A stretch of DNA of 10,783 nt from Treponema sp. GTDB taxonomy: Bacteria > Spirochaetota > Spirochaetia > Treponematales > Breznakiellaceae. Shown here one piece after another: positions 1-6,556 of this stretch. Each line of letters begins with the position of its first letter. Within the stretch, counting starts at the first letter, position 1. The notes under the pieces were generated by a model. That model did no database searches, was not told the DNA's origin, and saw nothing but the letters and a program-made list of their open reading frames with translations. The DNA lies in the NCBI GenBank assembly GCA_031263435.1, contig JAISFT010000090.1:1-10783 (forward strand), in the 5' to 3' direction. Both the position numbers and the translations under genes were made by a program.

Positions 1-26
1 GCCGGCACTCCCGTCTCACGAGTTCC

Positions 27-56
27 TTGACACCGGGAAAAAACTCTTGGTATTTT
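27..56 (+). promoter_or_regulatory. Candidate sigma-70 promoter of the oxidoreductase gene
   Basis: A perfect -35 box TTGACA (27-32) is followed after 18 bases by TATTTT (51-56), a 4/6 match to the -10 consensus. Transcription would start near 63 and leave a leader of about 55 bases that contains the 78-97 hairpin. This is the only good promoter-like pair before the gene. The first 26 bases show no recognisable gene end. Confidence 0.45.
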
Positions 57-77
57 GAGATGCATGTTTGAATCATA

Positions 78-97
78 TTACCGGCGGCTGCCGGTAA
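78..97 (+). promoter_or_regulatory. Perfect 8-bp hairpin just upstream of the ribosome binding site
   Basis: The arms TTACCGGC (78-85) and GCCGGTAA (90-97) are perfectly complementary around a GGCT loop. The hairpin ends five bases before the Shine-Dalgarno sequence GGAAGGAG (103-110). It is not followed by a T-tract, so it does not look like a terminator. It could be an operator, an mRNA-stabilising 5' stem, or a fold that affects ribosome access. Confidence 0.5.
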
Positions 98-118
98 AAT
101 TTGGAAGGAGATTTTAAT

Positions 119-1165
119 ATGGCTGTAAAATTAGGAGTCATCGGTTTCGGCGGTATGGGTAAATGGCATGCCAAGAATTCACCCCGGGCGGGGGTGGAAA
201 TTGCCGCAGTATGCGACATTGTCGAGGAGCGCTGGAAAGAGGCGGAAGCGGAAGGGTACAAACTCTACAAATCCGCCGATGAACTCTGCGCAGACCCCAA
301 TGTCAACACTGTGGTACTCACCGTTCCCAATTACCTGCACAGGGAGATGTGCCTTAAGGCGGCGGCGGCCGGCAAGCATGTCATCACCGAAAAGCCCGCG
401 GCAATGAATGTCGCGGAACTGGACGAGATGGAGGCGGCCTGCAAAAAGGCGGGGGTATTCTTCACCGTCCATCAAAACCGCCGCTGGGACCGGGACATGC
501 TGACGGTCAAAAAGGCCTACGACGAGGGGCTTTTGGGGAAGATCTTTACGATGGAATCCAGGCTCCACTCCGGCAACGGCTACATGCACGAATGGCACAC
601 CGTTAAAAAGTACGGCGGCGGCATGATCTACGACTGGAGCGTCCATCTGATCGATCAATTCCTCTTTATGATGCCCGGCGTAAAGATCAAATCTCTCTTT
701 GCGGATATAAAAAATGTGCTCCACGAAGAAGTGGACGATTATTTCAAGATCATTATGAAAATGAGTAACGGTATTACCGCCCATATTGAACTTTCCACCT
801 ATATCCTGGAATACCAGCCCCGCTGGATCGTGGCGGGGGACAAGGGGACCATGATCGTCAAGACCTTCGACTGCGATGGAAACATCTACCGCACAAGCCA
901 GCTCCTGGAAAAGCTGCCCCCCCTTATTGTCGAAACCACATCGGGTCCCACCCGGCAATTCGCGCCGGTTCCCCCGGGGGGCATCGTTACCGAACCCCTG
1001 CCGCCGGTAGAAGCCGACTGGGTGGACTTTTACAAAAACGTCAATGCCGTTCTTGAGGGCAAGGAGGAATCCAAAATAAAAATTCCCGAAGTCCGCCGGG
1101 TACTTGGGGTCATGGAGGCGGCCCGGAGGTCTTCCGAGACGGGACAGGCCCTGGCCCTGGAATAG
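119..1165 (+). CDS. Gfo/Idh/MocA family NAD(P)-dependent oxidoreductase
   Basis: A 348-residue cytoplasmic dehydrogenase of the Gfo/Idh/MocA family, which oxidises or reduces a hydroxyl/keto group on sugars, inositols or their derivatives. The N-terminal Rossmann fold starts at residue 3 with the nucleotide loop GFGGMG. The family EKP motif places the conserved lysine at K92, and the segment GGGMIYDWSVHLID carries the usual catalytic Asp and His at D172 and H176. The C-terminal half is the mixed alpha/beta substrate domain. The start is the ATG at 119, preceded at eight bases by GGAAGGAG; an in-frame TTG at 101 lies over that ribosome site and is rejected. It precedes the GH116 gene on the same strand, separated by 223 bases with a large hairpin. 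Family assignment is firm; substrate and cofactor (NAD or NADP) cannot be told. Confidence 0.93.
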   Translation: MAVKLGVIGFGGMGKWHAKNSPRAGVEIAAVCDIVEERWKEAEAEGYKLYKSADELCADPNVNTVVLTVPNYLHREMCLKAAAAGKHVITEKPAAMNVAELDEMEAACKKAGVFFTVHQNRRWDRDMLTVKKAYDEGLLGKIFTMESRLHSGNGYMHEWHTVKKYGGGMIYDWSVHLIDQFLFMMPGVKIKSLFADIKNVLHEEVDDYFKIIMKMSNGITAHIELSTYILEYQPRWIVAGDKGTMIVKTFDCDGNIYRTSQLLEKLPPLIVETTSGPTRQFAPVPPGGIVTEPLPPVEADWVDFYKNVNAVLEGKEESKIKIPEVRRVLGVMEAARRSSETGQALALE

Positions 1166-1388
1166 GGCGGGAAGAGGAAAACGAGGGGATAGGCTTTTAG
1201 CTTGTATCTCCCATTAAATATATATTTAAAAAACATAAAAAAAGAATTTCAAAAAGGCGGCGATTGAGAAGGCGGCAGCCCACTCCGGTGGGCGCCGGCC
1301 CTCAACACCGCCTTTCTACTACTTGCCGCTCATGGTAGGATCACCGAAAGATCGAGTTCTCATACCCGCAGCCCAAAGGAGTACTGTT
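1166..1388 (+). other. Intergenic region between oxidoreductase and GH116 genes
   Basis: The left part (about 1196-1255) is markedly A+T-rich compared with its surroundings and could hold a promoter, but no pair of boxes at good spacing stands out. The middle is the 1253-1315 hairpin. The right part ends with the strong ribosome binding site AAAGGAG (1375-1381), seven bases before the GH116 ATG. No small gene was recognised here. Confidence 0.5.
1253..1315 (+). terminator. Large bulged hairpin, probable intrinsic terminator or attenuator
   Basis: The outer arms AAAGGCGG (1253-1260) and CCGCCTTT (1308-1315) enclose TTGAG/CTCAA, then GGC-GGC pairing with GCC-GCC across a bulge, and an apical stem GCCCAC-tccg-GTGGGC. 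Almost the whole 63 bases can pair. The right arm ends CCTTTCTACTACTT, a weak, interrupted T-tract, so terminator strength is uncertain. It lies 88 bases after the oxidoreductase stop and 73 bases before the GH116 start, so it could also sit in a GH116 leader as an attenuator. Confidence 0.55.
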
Positions 1389-3953
1389 ATGGTTTACAAA
1401 AATGAGCATCTTAGGGAATTGTCCTTTCCCCTCGGCGGCATCGGTACCGGATCGCTGGGGCTTTCCGGAACAGGACGCCTGATTGACTGGGAGGTCTTCA
1501 ACAGGCCGTCCAAGGGGAGCATCAACGGGTTTTCCCACTTTGCCGTTAAGGCCGAAGCCGGGGGCCGGGTACTGGATGCCCGGGTACTGAACTCCGACCT
1601 TCCACCGCCCTATACGGGGGATAAATTTCACGGTTACGGCTTCGGGCCGGAGCGGGGACTCTTGAGCGGAGCCCCTCATTTCAGGGACGGCGTCTTTACC
1701 GCCGCCTATCCCTTCGCACAGCTCGATTTTATTGATGATGTTTTTCCCGGCCGGGTACGCCTTCGGGCCTTCAATCCCTTTATCCCCCTGAATGACCGGG
1801 ATTCTACCATTCCCGGGGCCTTTTTTGAGGTAGAGATTGAAAACACCGCCGGAAAAGCGCTGGACTATACGATCTGCCTGTCCATCGCCAACCCCTGCCA
1901 TAACGGAACCAAACTCAACCGTTTCCGTCAGGAGGGGGATATCAGCGCCATCACCCTTACCGGGACCGGCAACGAATCCGCGGACTACCGCTCGGGGGAC
2001 ATGAGCTTTGCCGTATCGGGGGAGCGGGATATCAGCTATCAGGAATACTGGTACCGGGGAAGCTGGTTTGATAATATCGGGGTGTTCTGGCGCGATTTTA
2101 CCGCGCCGGGCCCCCTGAAAAACCGCAGTTATCCTGCCGCCGCTGCCCGGAACTACGATGATACGGCTTCCCTGGCAGTGCGGGTCAAAACCGCTCCCGG
2201 GGAAATCCGCCGGGTCCGGTTCATCCTGACCTGGAACCACCCGAATAATTACAACGACTGGAATGACCATGCGGGCGCACGAAACAAGGACGGTAGTTTT
2301 ATTACCTGGAAGAACTACTACGCGGTCCTCTTTGAGGACTCTGCGGCCTCTGCCCGCTACGGCCTTGAAAACTGGGACCGCCTTGAGGAGGAATCCCGCC
2401 GTTTCTCCAACGCCCTCTTTTCCTCCAATCTGCCGGAGGCGGCCCTGGACGCCGTAAGCGCCAATATCTCGATCCTGAAAAGCCCCACCGTGTGGCGGCT
2501 GGAGGACGGAACCTTCTACGGCTGGGAAGGGGTGGAAACGGCCAAGGGAAGCTGCGAGGGCAGTTGTACCCATGTGTGGAACTATGCCTACGCCCTCCCC
2601 TTTTTGTTCCCCGCGCTGGAACGGTCCATGCGGGAGGCGGATTACCGGTATAATTTGCGGGAAGACGGGGGGATGCCCTTCCGGATTCAGCTTCCCCTGG
2701 GGACCGGACGTTCATCCTTCCGTCCCTGCGTGGACGGCCAGATGGGAGGAGTGATCAAGACCTACCGGGACTGGAAGATCCTGGGGGACAATGAGTGGCT
2801 GCGGAAGCTCTGGCCCGCGGTAAAAAAATCCCTGGAATTTGCCTGGTCGCCGGAAAACCGGGACCGCTGGGACCCGGACAAAAGCGGGGTTATCACCGGC
2901 CGCCAGCATCATACCCTGGACATGGAACTCTTCGGCCCCAATGCCTGGCTGGAAGGTTTTTACCTGGCGGCCCTCAAGGCCGCCGCGGAAATGGCGGAAG
3001 CCCTGGGGGACGGGGACGCCCCCCTGTACCGTTCCCTTTTTGAAAAGGGCAAAGCCTGGTCCGACAAGAACCTCTTCAACGGGGAGTACTATATCCAGCA
3101 GATTGATCTGAAAAACAAAGCGATTATCGAGTCTTTTGAAGACAACTCCACCCTTACCGGAGTTACGGTAGTCCAGGCTTACTGGAATGATGAAGCGGGG
3201 GAAATGAAATACCAGGTGGCGGAGGGCTGCGAGATCGATCAGATTATCGCCCAGTGGCACGCCAACATCTGCGGCCTGGGGGAGATCTTCGATCCGGCCC
3301 AGGTACGAAGTGCGCTTCAGGCGCTCTACAAGTACAACTTCAAACAGAGTCTGCGGTACCACTTTAACCCCTGCCGCATGTACGGACTCAACGACGAATC
3401 CGGCATGGTGATCTGCGAATGGCCGGAGGGTACCTATAAACCGGCGATCCCCATCCCCTACACCGAAGAATGTATGCACGGCTTCGAATACGCGGCGGGG
3501 ATCCACCTGATCCAGGCGGGGTTCGAGAAGGAAGGGATGGACGTGGTAAAGGGGATCCGGAACCGCTATACCGGGGAAAACCGCAACCCCTTTAACGAGA
3601 TGGAATGCGGCAGCAACTACGCCCGGAGCATGGCCTCCTACGCGCTGCTCCTCGCCTACAGCGGCTTCTCCTTCGACATGCCCAGGGGAGAAATCGGTTT
3701 CGCCCCCATCCGGGACGGGAAGTATTTCTGGTCCCTGGACAAAGCCTGGGGGACGTTTGAACAGGCCGGGGGGCGGAACACCCTGCGGGTATTGTACGGC
3801 GCGCAGGAACTGCGGCGGCTCCGGCTTCCCAAAGCAACGGTACACAGAGTTTTGCTGGAGGGAAGGTCCCTGGCATTCGGTACCGAAGGAGCGGCGCTGA
3901 TCTTTGAAACACCCCTGATGATTAAGGAGGGGCAGAGCCTGATCCTTGAATAA
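1389..3953 (+). CDS. GH116 family glycoside hydrolase (GBA2/glucosylceramidase-like)
   Basis: An 854-residue enzyme of glycoside hydrolase family 116, whose members include human GBA2 and bacterial beta-glucosidases, beta-xylosidases and N-acetylglucosaminidases. Residues 10-40 carry the family opening (FPLGGIGTGSLG, then DWEVFNRP), starting an N-terminal beta-sandwich domain to about residue 330. An (alpha/alpha)6 catalytic domain follows, with THVWNYAYALPFLFPALERS near 394-413. By recalled alignment with GBA2 (E527, D677), the likely nucleophile is E380 in GWEGVE and the acid/base D511 in HTLDMELFGP; this mapping is inferred. The last 100 or so residues look like an extra beta-rich domain. 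There is no signal peptide, so it acts in the cytoplasm on imported substrate. Start at ATG 1389, seven bases after AAAGGAG; an upstream in-frame TTG (1323) and ATG (1332) lack such a site. It ends 14 bases from the convergent kinase gene. Confidence 0.93.
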   Translation: MVYKNEHLRELSFPLGGIGTGSLGLSGTGRLIDWEVFNRPSKGSINGFSHFAVKAEAGGRVLDARVLNSDLPPPYTGDKFHGYGFGPERGLLSGAPHFRDGVFTAAYPFAQLDFIDDVFPGRVRLRAFNPFIPLNDRDSTIPGAFFEVEIENTAGKALDYTICLSIANPCHNGTKLNRFRQEGDISAITLTGTGNESADYRSGDMSFAVSGERDISYQEYWYRGSWFDNIGVFWRDFTAPGPLKNRSYPAAAARNYDDTASLAVRVKTAPGEIRRVRFILTWNHPNNYNDWNDHAGARNKDGSFITWKNYYAVLFEDSAASARYGLENWDRLEEESRRFSNALFSSNLPEAALDAVSANISILKSPTVWRLEDGTFYGWEGVETAKGSCEGSCTHVWNYAYALPFLFPALERSMREADYRYNLREDGGMPFRIQLPLGTGRSSFRPCVDGQMGGVIKTYRDWKILGDNEWLRKLWPAVKKSLEFAWSPENRDRWDPDKSGVITGRQHHTLDMELFGPNAWLEGFYLAALKAAAEMAEALGDGDAPLYRSLFEKGKAWSDKNLFNGEYYIQQIDLKNKAIIESFEDNSTLTGVTVVQAYWNDEAGEMKYQVAEGCEIDQIIAQWHANICGLGEIFDPAQVRSALQALYKYNFKQSLRYHFNPCRMYGLNDESGMVICEWPEGTYKPAIPIPYTEECMHGFEYAAGIHLIQAGFEKEGMDVVKGIRNRYTGENRNPFNEMECGSNYARSMASYALLLAYSGFSFDMPRGEIGFAPIRDGKYFWSLDKAWGTFEQAGGRNTLRVLYGAQELRRLRLPKATVHRVLLEGRSLAFGTEGAALIFETPLMIKEGQSLILE

Positions 3954-3967
3954 CGGACAAACAGGTT

Positions 3968-4834
3968 TTAGCCATTTACCGCTGCGGCGCCGGCGGCGTT
4001 AGCCCTTTCGCAGGCGGCCGCCAGGTCCATCCCCTGTTTAAGGCAGGCGATGATTGCCCCGCAGTGGGTGTCCCCGGCCCCCACCGTATTGAGCGCCCGG
4101 ACAGGAAGGCCGGGAACAAAGGCCCCGTCTTCCTGCTCCCGGTAATAGCAGCCCTGGGATCCCAGGGTAATTACCAGGCTGTTCCCGGTTTGCCGGAAAA
4201 GAAAATCCGCTGCCCCCTCCACCGTATCCCTGCCGGAAAATTCCAGGGCTTCGGTCTTGTTCAGGTGGAGGACAGGGCCTTTGCCCAAAACACTGCGGCG
4301 GGCCAGAAGCCGGGCCATACGATCCTTCCCGATATGGCTAATCCGGGGGCCGGGGGCAAAGTAAAGGTCCAGCCGGGCCTGGTCATACACAAAATCGACG
4401 ATCTCGCCCCCCGTGGGATCCTCCACCTCGATACCGCAGACAAAAATGCTGCCGGTCCGGGAGTAATCAAGGCCGTCCATCCAGGTCCGGGAAAAAAAAT
4501 ACTCCGCCCCGTGGTGGGATAAAAAACTCCGTTCCCCGTCCCCCTCGATAAGACAATAGCAGCAGCCGTTTTCCGCTTCCAGATTCACAAAGGGGTTTGT
4601 ACCCTCCAGGGCAAGCTGTTCCCGTACCATGCGGCCGTAGACACCGCCCCCCACCGGGGAACAGAGCAGGGCAGGACTGTTGAAGCGGCGCAGAGTTTTA
4701 TACACATTATAGGCGCAGCCCCCCAGACGGCAGGCGGATGCAGTAATATTAACATCTTCCCCCCGGCGGGGCAGCCGGGGCACGGAGAGCAGTATATCTA
4801 TCACCGTAGAACCGATTACCAGAGTTTGATCCAT
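3968..4834 (-). CDS. PfkB family carbohydrate kinase
   Basis: A 288-residue cytoplasmic kinase of the PfkB/ribokinase family, which transfers phosphate from ATP to a sugar or nucleoside hydroxyl. The N-terminus (VIGSTVIDILLSV) is the usual first strand. RLGGCAYNVYKTL (36-48) is the substrate-binding signature, with GG at 38-39. NKTE (192-195) is the NxxE metal/phosphate motif, and NTVGAGDTHCGA (249-260) holds the anion hole and the catalytic base D255. The start is the ATG whose A is base 4834, preceded by AGGGG on the minus strand; an upstream in-frame ATG (4894) lacks family similarity before the motif and lies inside a palindrome. It is tail-to-tail with GH116 and 288 bases downstream of the aldo/keto reductase on the same strand. 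Its sugar substrate (fructose-, ribose-, ketogluconate- or nucleoside-like) cannot be decided. Confidence 0.9.
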   Translation of the reverse strand: MDQTLVIGSTVIDILLSVPRLPRRGEDVNITASACRLGGCAYNVYKTLRRFNSPALLCSPVGGGVYGRMVREQLALEGTNPFVNLEAENGCCYCLIEGDGERSFLSHHGAEYFFSRTWMDGLDYSRTGSIFVCGIEVEDPTGGEIVDFVYDQARLDLYFAPGPRISHIGKDRMARLLARRSVLGKGPVLHLNKTEALEFSGRDTVEGAADFLFRQTGNSLVITLGSQGCYYREQEDGAFVPGLPVRALNTVGAGDTHCGAIIACLKQGMDLAAACERANAAGAAAVNG

Positions 4835-5122
4835 GTGTTGTCCCCTGCCATTATCCACACAAGCCAGTGTAAGGAGCCTTGCAGCACATTGCAAGTCCGC
4901 GCCCGTAAACTGCCCATAGAATTATCTTTGGAACTGGGCATGGTTTTTTCACATTGGACCGGCATTGACGGGAATCCCAATGACGGCTCCTCCCATTCTT
5001 ATCATAGTATTGATACAGAACGGTATCCCAAACGTACCGGTGTTATAACCAGCCTGGGAGTCCACATTTATAAATAGGTTCAAGTAACCAGGATCAGTTT
5101 CGTTACCGAAATTCCGGCGGCT
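4835..5122. other. Intergenic region between the kinase and aldo/keto reductase genes
   Basis: This stretch holds the 4878-4895 palindrome and only small dyads elsewhere: TATCA/TGATA at 5000-5015, GGTT/AACC at 5077-5089 and TTTCG/CGAAA at 5098-5111. None has a T-tract in the minus direction, so no clear terminator for the reductase gene is visible. An 83-codon plus-strand frame (4826-5077) and a 63-codon minus-strand frame (4851-5042, no proper start codon) are open, but neither resembles a known protein or has a convincing ribosome binding site. Confidence 0.45.
4878..4895 (-). promoter_or_regulatory. Perfect palindrome upstream of the kinase gene, candidate operator
   Basis: CTTGCA (4878-4883) and TGCAAG (4890-4895) are perfect inverted arms with a six-base centre, giving an 18-bp dyad of the size bound by a dimeric helix-turn-helix regulator. 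It ends 43 bases upstream of the kinase start codon. A -10-like GATAAT on the minus strand lies between it and the gene, although no good -35 box pairs with that. Confidence 0.4.
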
Positions 5123-5977
5123 TTATGCAAAGATGGTATGCTCCACCCCCGCCGCCCGTTTTTTAAGTTCCTCGTATTCATCCGCCGAAAGGGGCGGAGG
5201 AGCGCCCTGGTATTTTTCCACGATGGAAAGGGCCAGACGCAGCATCCGTATGTCCCCGGGACTTACCGCCGTATGCACATTCTGCGACATGGTAAAACGC
5301 AGAGCCAGTTCCGCCAGCCCCTCATCATCAATAATAGGACGGTACCAGCACTTGGGGTAGCCATCGTCCCCGGGGTCCTTTTCCCTGTGGGCCAGCGCCT
5401 TAATCGCGATGCGCCCCAGGTTTTGTCCGGCCGCCGCCTCCAGGGCCTTCCGCCCCAGACCATTCTTGATCCAGCAGGCCCAGTTGATGGGGAACAGCAT
5501 CGTATCAAAAATCCGGGGTTCCAGAAGCCTCAGCGCCGTGCCATCCTCGTGGGTAGTAAAGCCGATATTGCGGACCCAGCCCTTCTCCCGAGCCTCCAGC
5601 AGCGCCTCCGCGGCCCCGCCCTTTCCCAGAACCGTATCAACATCTCCCGCCCCCACCCCGTGCAGTTGGTAAACATCAAAATAATCAGTCCGCAGCAGCT
5701 TAAAGGAATTGTGCAGATCCTCCAGAGCCTCTTTTTTTGTCCGCTTCCCGGTTTTGCATGCCAGGTATACCCTTGACCGGTGCGGCTCCAAAGCCGGCCC
5801 CAGTATCTCCTGGGCATTCCCGTAGGAAGGGGCCACATCAAAGTAGGTAATCCCCTTGTCCACCGCCTCGGCCACCTGGTCCGCCGCGCCTGCGGCCGTC
5901 GTATCCCGGACCACAATGCCCCCAAAGGCCAGGGCGCTGATAGTAAGGCCGGTCTTGCCTAAAATCCGCTGTTCCAT
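5123..5977 (-). CDS. Aldo/keto reductase
   Basis: A 284-residue NAD(P)H-dependent oxidoreductase of the aldo/keto reductase superfamily, a cytoplasmic (beta/alpha)8 barrel that reduces aldehydes or ketones, or oxidises the alcohols. The start RILGKTGLTISALAFGG is typical. All four catalytic residues are visible: D47 and Y52 in FDVAPSYGNAQ, K75 in LACKTG, and H106 in DYFDVYQLHG. The barrel ends near residue 255; the short tail lacks the cysteine cluster of iron-sulfur-containing relatives. A strong site AAAGGGGG lies six bases before the ATG (A at 5977). It is transcribed towards the kinase gene and divergently from the importer operon. Its place among sugar genes suggests it reduces a sugar-derived carbonyl, possibly paired with the Gfo/Idh enzyme, but this is inference. 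Confidence 0.93.
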   Translation of the reverse strand: MEQRILGKTGLTISALAFGGIVVRDTTAAGAADQVAEAVDKGITYFDVAPSYGNAQEILGPALEPHRSRVYLACKTGKRTKKEALEDLHNSFKLLRTDYFDVYQLHGVGAGDVDTVLGKGGAAEALLEAREKGWVRNIGFTTHEDGTALRLLEPRIFDTMLFPINWACWIKNGLGRKALEAAAGQNLGRIAIKALAHREKDPGDDGYPKCWYRPIIDDEGLAELALRFTMSQNVHTAVSPGDIRMLRLALSIVEKYQGAPPPLSADEYEELKKRAAGVEHTIFA

Positions 5978-6028
5978 GTCCGCCCCCTTTCAGGTCCCGC
6001 CATCCGTTCAGCGTTACCCTATTCCGGC

Positions 6029-6057
6029 AGTTTAGCCCCATTGTCCGGAATCGGCAA
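6029..6057 (-). promoter_or_regulatory. Candidate promoter of the aldo/keto reductase gene
   Basis: On the minus strand, TTGCCG (6057-6052) and TAAACT (6034-6029) are separated by 17 bases; each matches the sigma-70 consensus at 4 of 6 positions. Transcription would start near 6022, about 45 bases before the start codon. A 7-bp inverted repeat, ATTCCGG (6021-6027) and CCGGAAT (6045-6051), overlaps the promoter and could be an operator. Confidence 0.35.
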
Positions 6058-6157
6058 GTTCCTTTTTTGGGCGCATCCCCTCCGCGCCCGTAATACCGAA
6101 TGACGCCCGTTGCCTTGCGTTTCCCTTGTTTGGAGGAAATCCCCCCGATTTTACAGG

Positions 6158-6267
6158 AAAAGGCTTGCCACAGGGCATCGGCATTTACTTTTGCACTGTC
6201 AGCAAGTTAGGAAGGGGGAGCACTGTTGATGTGAGGTAAAGCAATTTTACCCTGTAACAAGCCTTTT
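6158..6267. repeat. Inverted repeat of 18 bp, 16/18 identical
   Basis: AAAAGGCTTGCCACAGGG (6158-6175) recurs inverted at 6250-6267, differing only at the two bases CC versus TT. Between the arms lie GGTAAA-gcaat-TTTACC (6235-6251) and the left arm of another dyad, GGGGGAGC (6214-6221), whose partner GCTCCCCC is at 6276-6283. The dyads interleave, so alternative folds compete. This may be a small palindromic repeat element or the remnant of a miniature transposable element. Confidence 0.5.
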
Positions 6268-6379
6268 GGCGGGCGGCTCCCCCTCGTTCCAGCCTCCTCG
6301 GGCTTCGCCCTGCGGTGGCTTCCACTACCCCCACTTGTTTTTTCAAGCATACAACCCCAGGGCATCGGCGTTTGCTTTT
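6171..6379 (+). repeat. Direct repeat of 22 bp at 6171-6192 and 6358-6379
   Basis: Both copies begin CAGGGCATCGGC and end CTTTT. They differ at two positions (A versus G on each side of TTT), giving 20/22 identity. The left copy starts within the left arm of the 6158-6267 inverted repeat, so the two repeat systems are linked. Confidence 0.55.
6291..6320. repeat. Imperfect G+C-rich hairpin
   Basis: AGCC-t-CC at 6291-6297 pairs with GG-t-GGCT at 6314-6320, and inside it GGGC (6300-6303) pairs with GCCC (6307-6310) around a TTC loop. Its base composition is more G+C-rich than the promoter area that follows. It has no T-tract on either strand and is probably part of the local repeat cluster. Confidence 0.4.
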
Positions 6380-6412
6380 CTTCCCCCTCGCGGAGCAGGA
6401 CAGGCGCCGTTT

Positions 6413-6446
6413 GTCTTGGTATAAGGGCCGTCTTGGTATAAGGGCC
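6413..6446 (+). repeat. Tandem 17-bp repeat, two perfect copies, abutting the importer promoter
   Basis: The unit GTCTTGGTATAAGGGCC occurs at 6413-6429 and again at 6430-6446 without a mismatch. The second copy ends one base before the -35 box TTGACA of the importer promoter. The heptamer GGTATAA inside each unit appears a third time at 6513-6519, downstream of the promoter. Confidence 0.7.
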
Positions 6447-6447
6447 G

Positions 6448-6476
6448 TTGACAGAAATACTAAAACAACCTATGTT
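6448..6476 (+). promoter_or_regulatory. Sigma-70-type promoter of the sugar importer operon
   Basis: A perfect -35 box TTGACA (6448-6453) and TATGTT (6471-6476, 4/6 match to TATAAT) are separated by the ideal 17 bases. Transcription would start near 6483 and give a leader of about 150 bases. The leader contains a dyad (6536-6556) and a tiny ribosome-site-plus-ATG unit (6498-6519). Confidence 0.55.
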
Positions 6477-6497
6477 GATCCAACTTGCTGGAAACAG

Positions 6498-6519
6498 AAA
6501 GGAGATGCCTATGGTATAA
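6498..6519 (+). other. Possible minimal upstream ORF in the importer leader
   Basis: AAAGGAG (6498-6504) is followed by ATG CCT ATG GTA TAA. The second ATG (6511) stands six bases after the ribosome site, a normal spacing, and would encode only Met-Val before the stop at 6517-6519. This could be a regulatory minimal ORF or a chance arrangement. Confidence 0.2.
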
Positions 6520-6535
6520 CAGCAGGCAAGATCAA

Positions 6536-6556
6536 TGTGTATACAAATTGTACACA
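6536..6556 (+). promoter_or_regulatory. Dyad in the importer leader, candidate operator
   Basis: TGTGTA (6536-6541) and TACACA (6551-6556) are perfect inverted arms with a nine-base A+T-rich centre. It lies about 53 bases downstream of the predicted transcription start and 76 bases before the binding-protein start codon. Size and symmetry suit a dimeric sugar-responsive repressor acting as a roadblock, but the regulator family cannot be named. Confidence 0.4.

Noticed and set aside
1..70. End of an upstream gene at the left edge
   Set aside because: The first 70 bases are too few and show no recognisable protein ending; promoter-like boxes explain part of them.
1341..2573. Long minus-strand open frames opposite GH116 (1341-2573 and 2712-3845) and opposite the oxidoreductase (179-958)
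   Set aside because: They mirror the G+C-biased codon use of the real genes, show no recognisable domains, and lie wholly inside well-supported coding sequence.
4826..5077. An 83-codon plus-strand frame and a 63-codon minus-strand frame (4851-5042) between kinase and reductase
   Set aside because: Neither has a convincing start with a ribosome site or resembles a known family; a decayed gene cannot be excluded but is not supported.
6069..6089. GGGCGC/GCGCCC dyad considered as a terminator
   Set aside because: The T-run lies before the stem on the plus strand, and the minus strand reads A after it, so neither direction gives a terminator.
6158..6446. CRISPR array
   Set aside because: The repeats are two-copy, of different lengths, partly inverted or directly tandem, and lack regular spacers; no cas genes are present.
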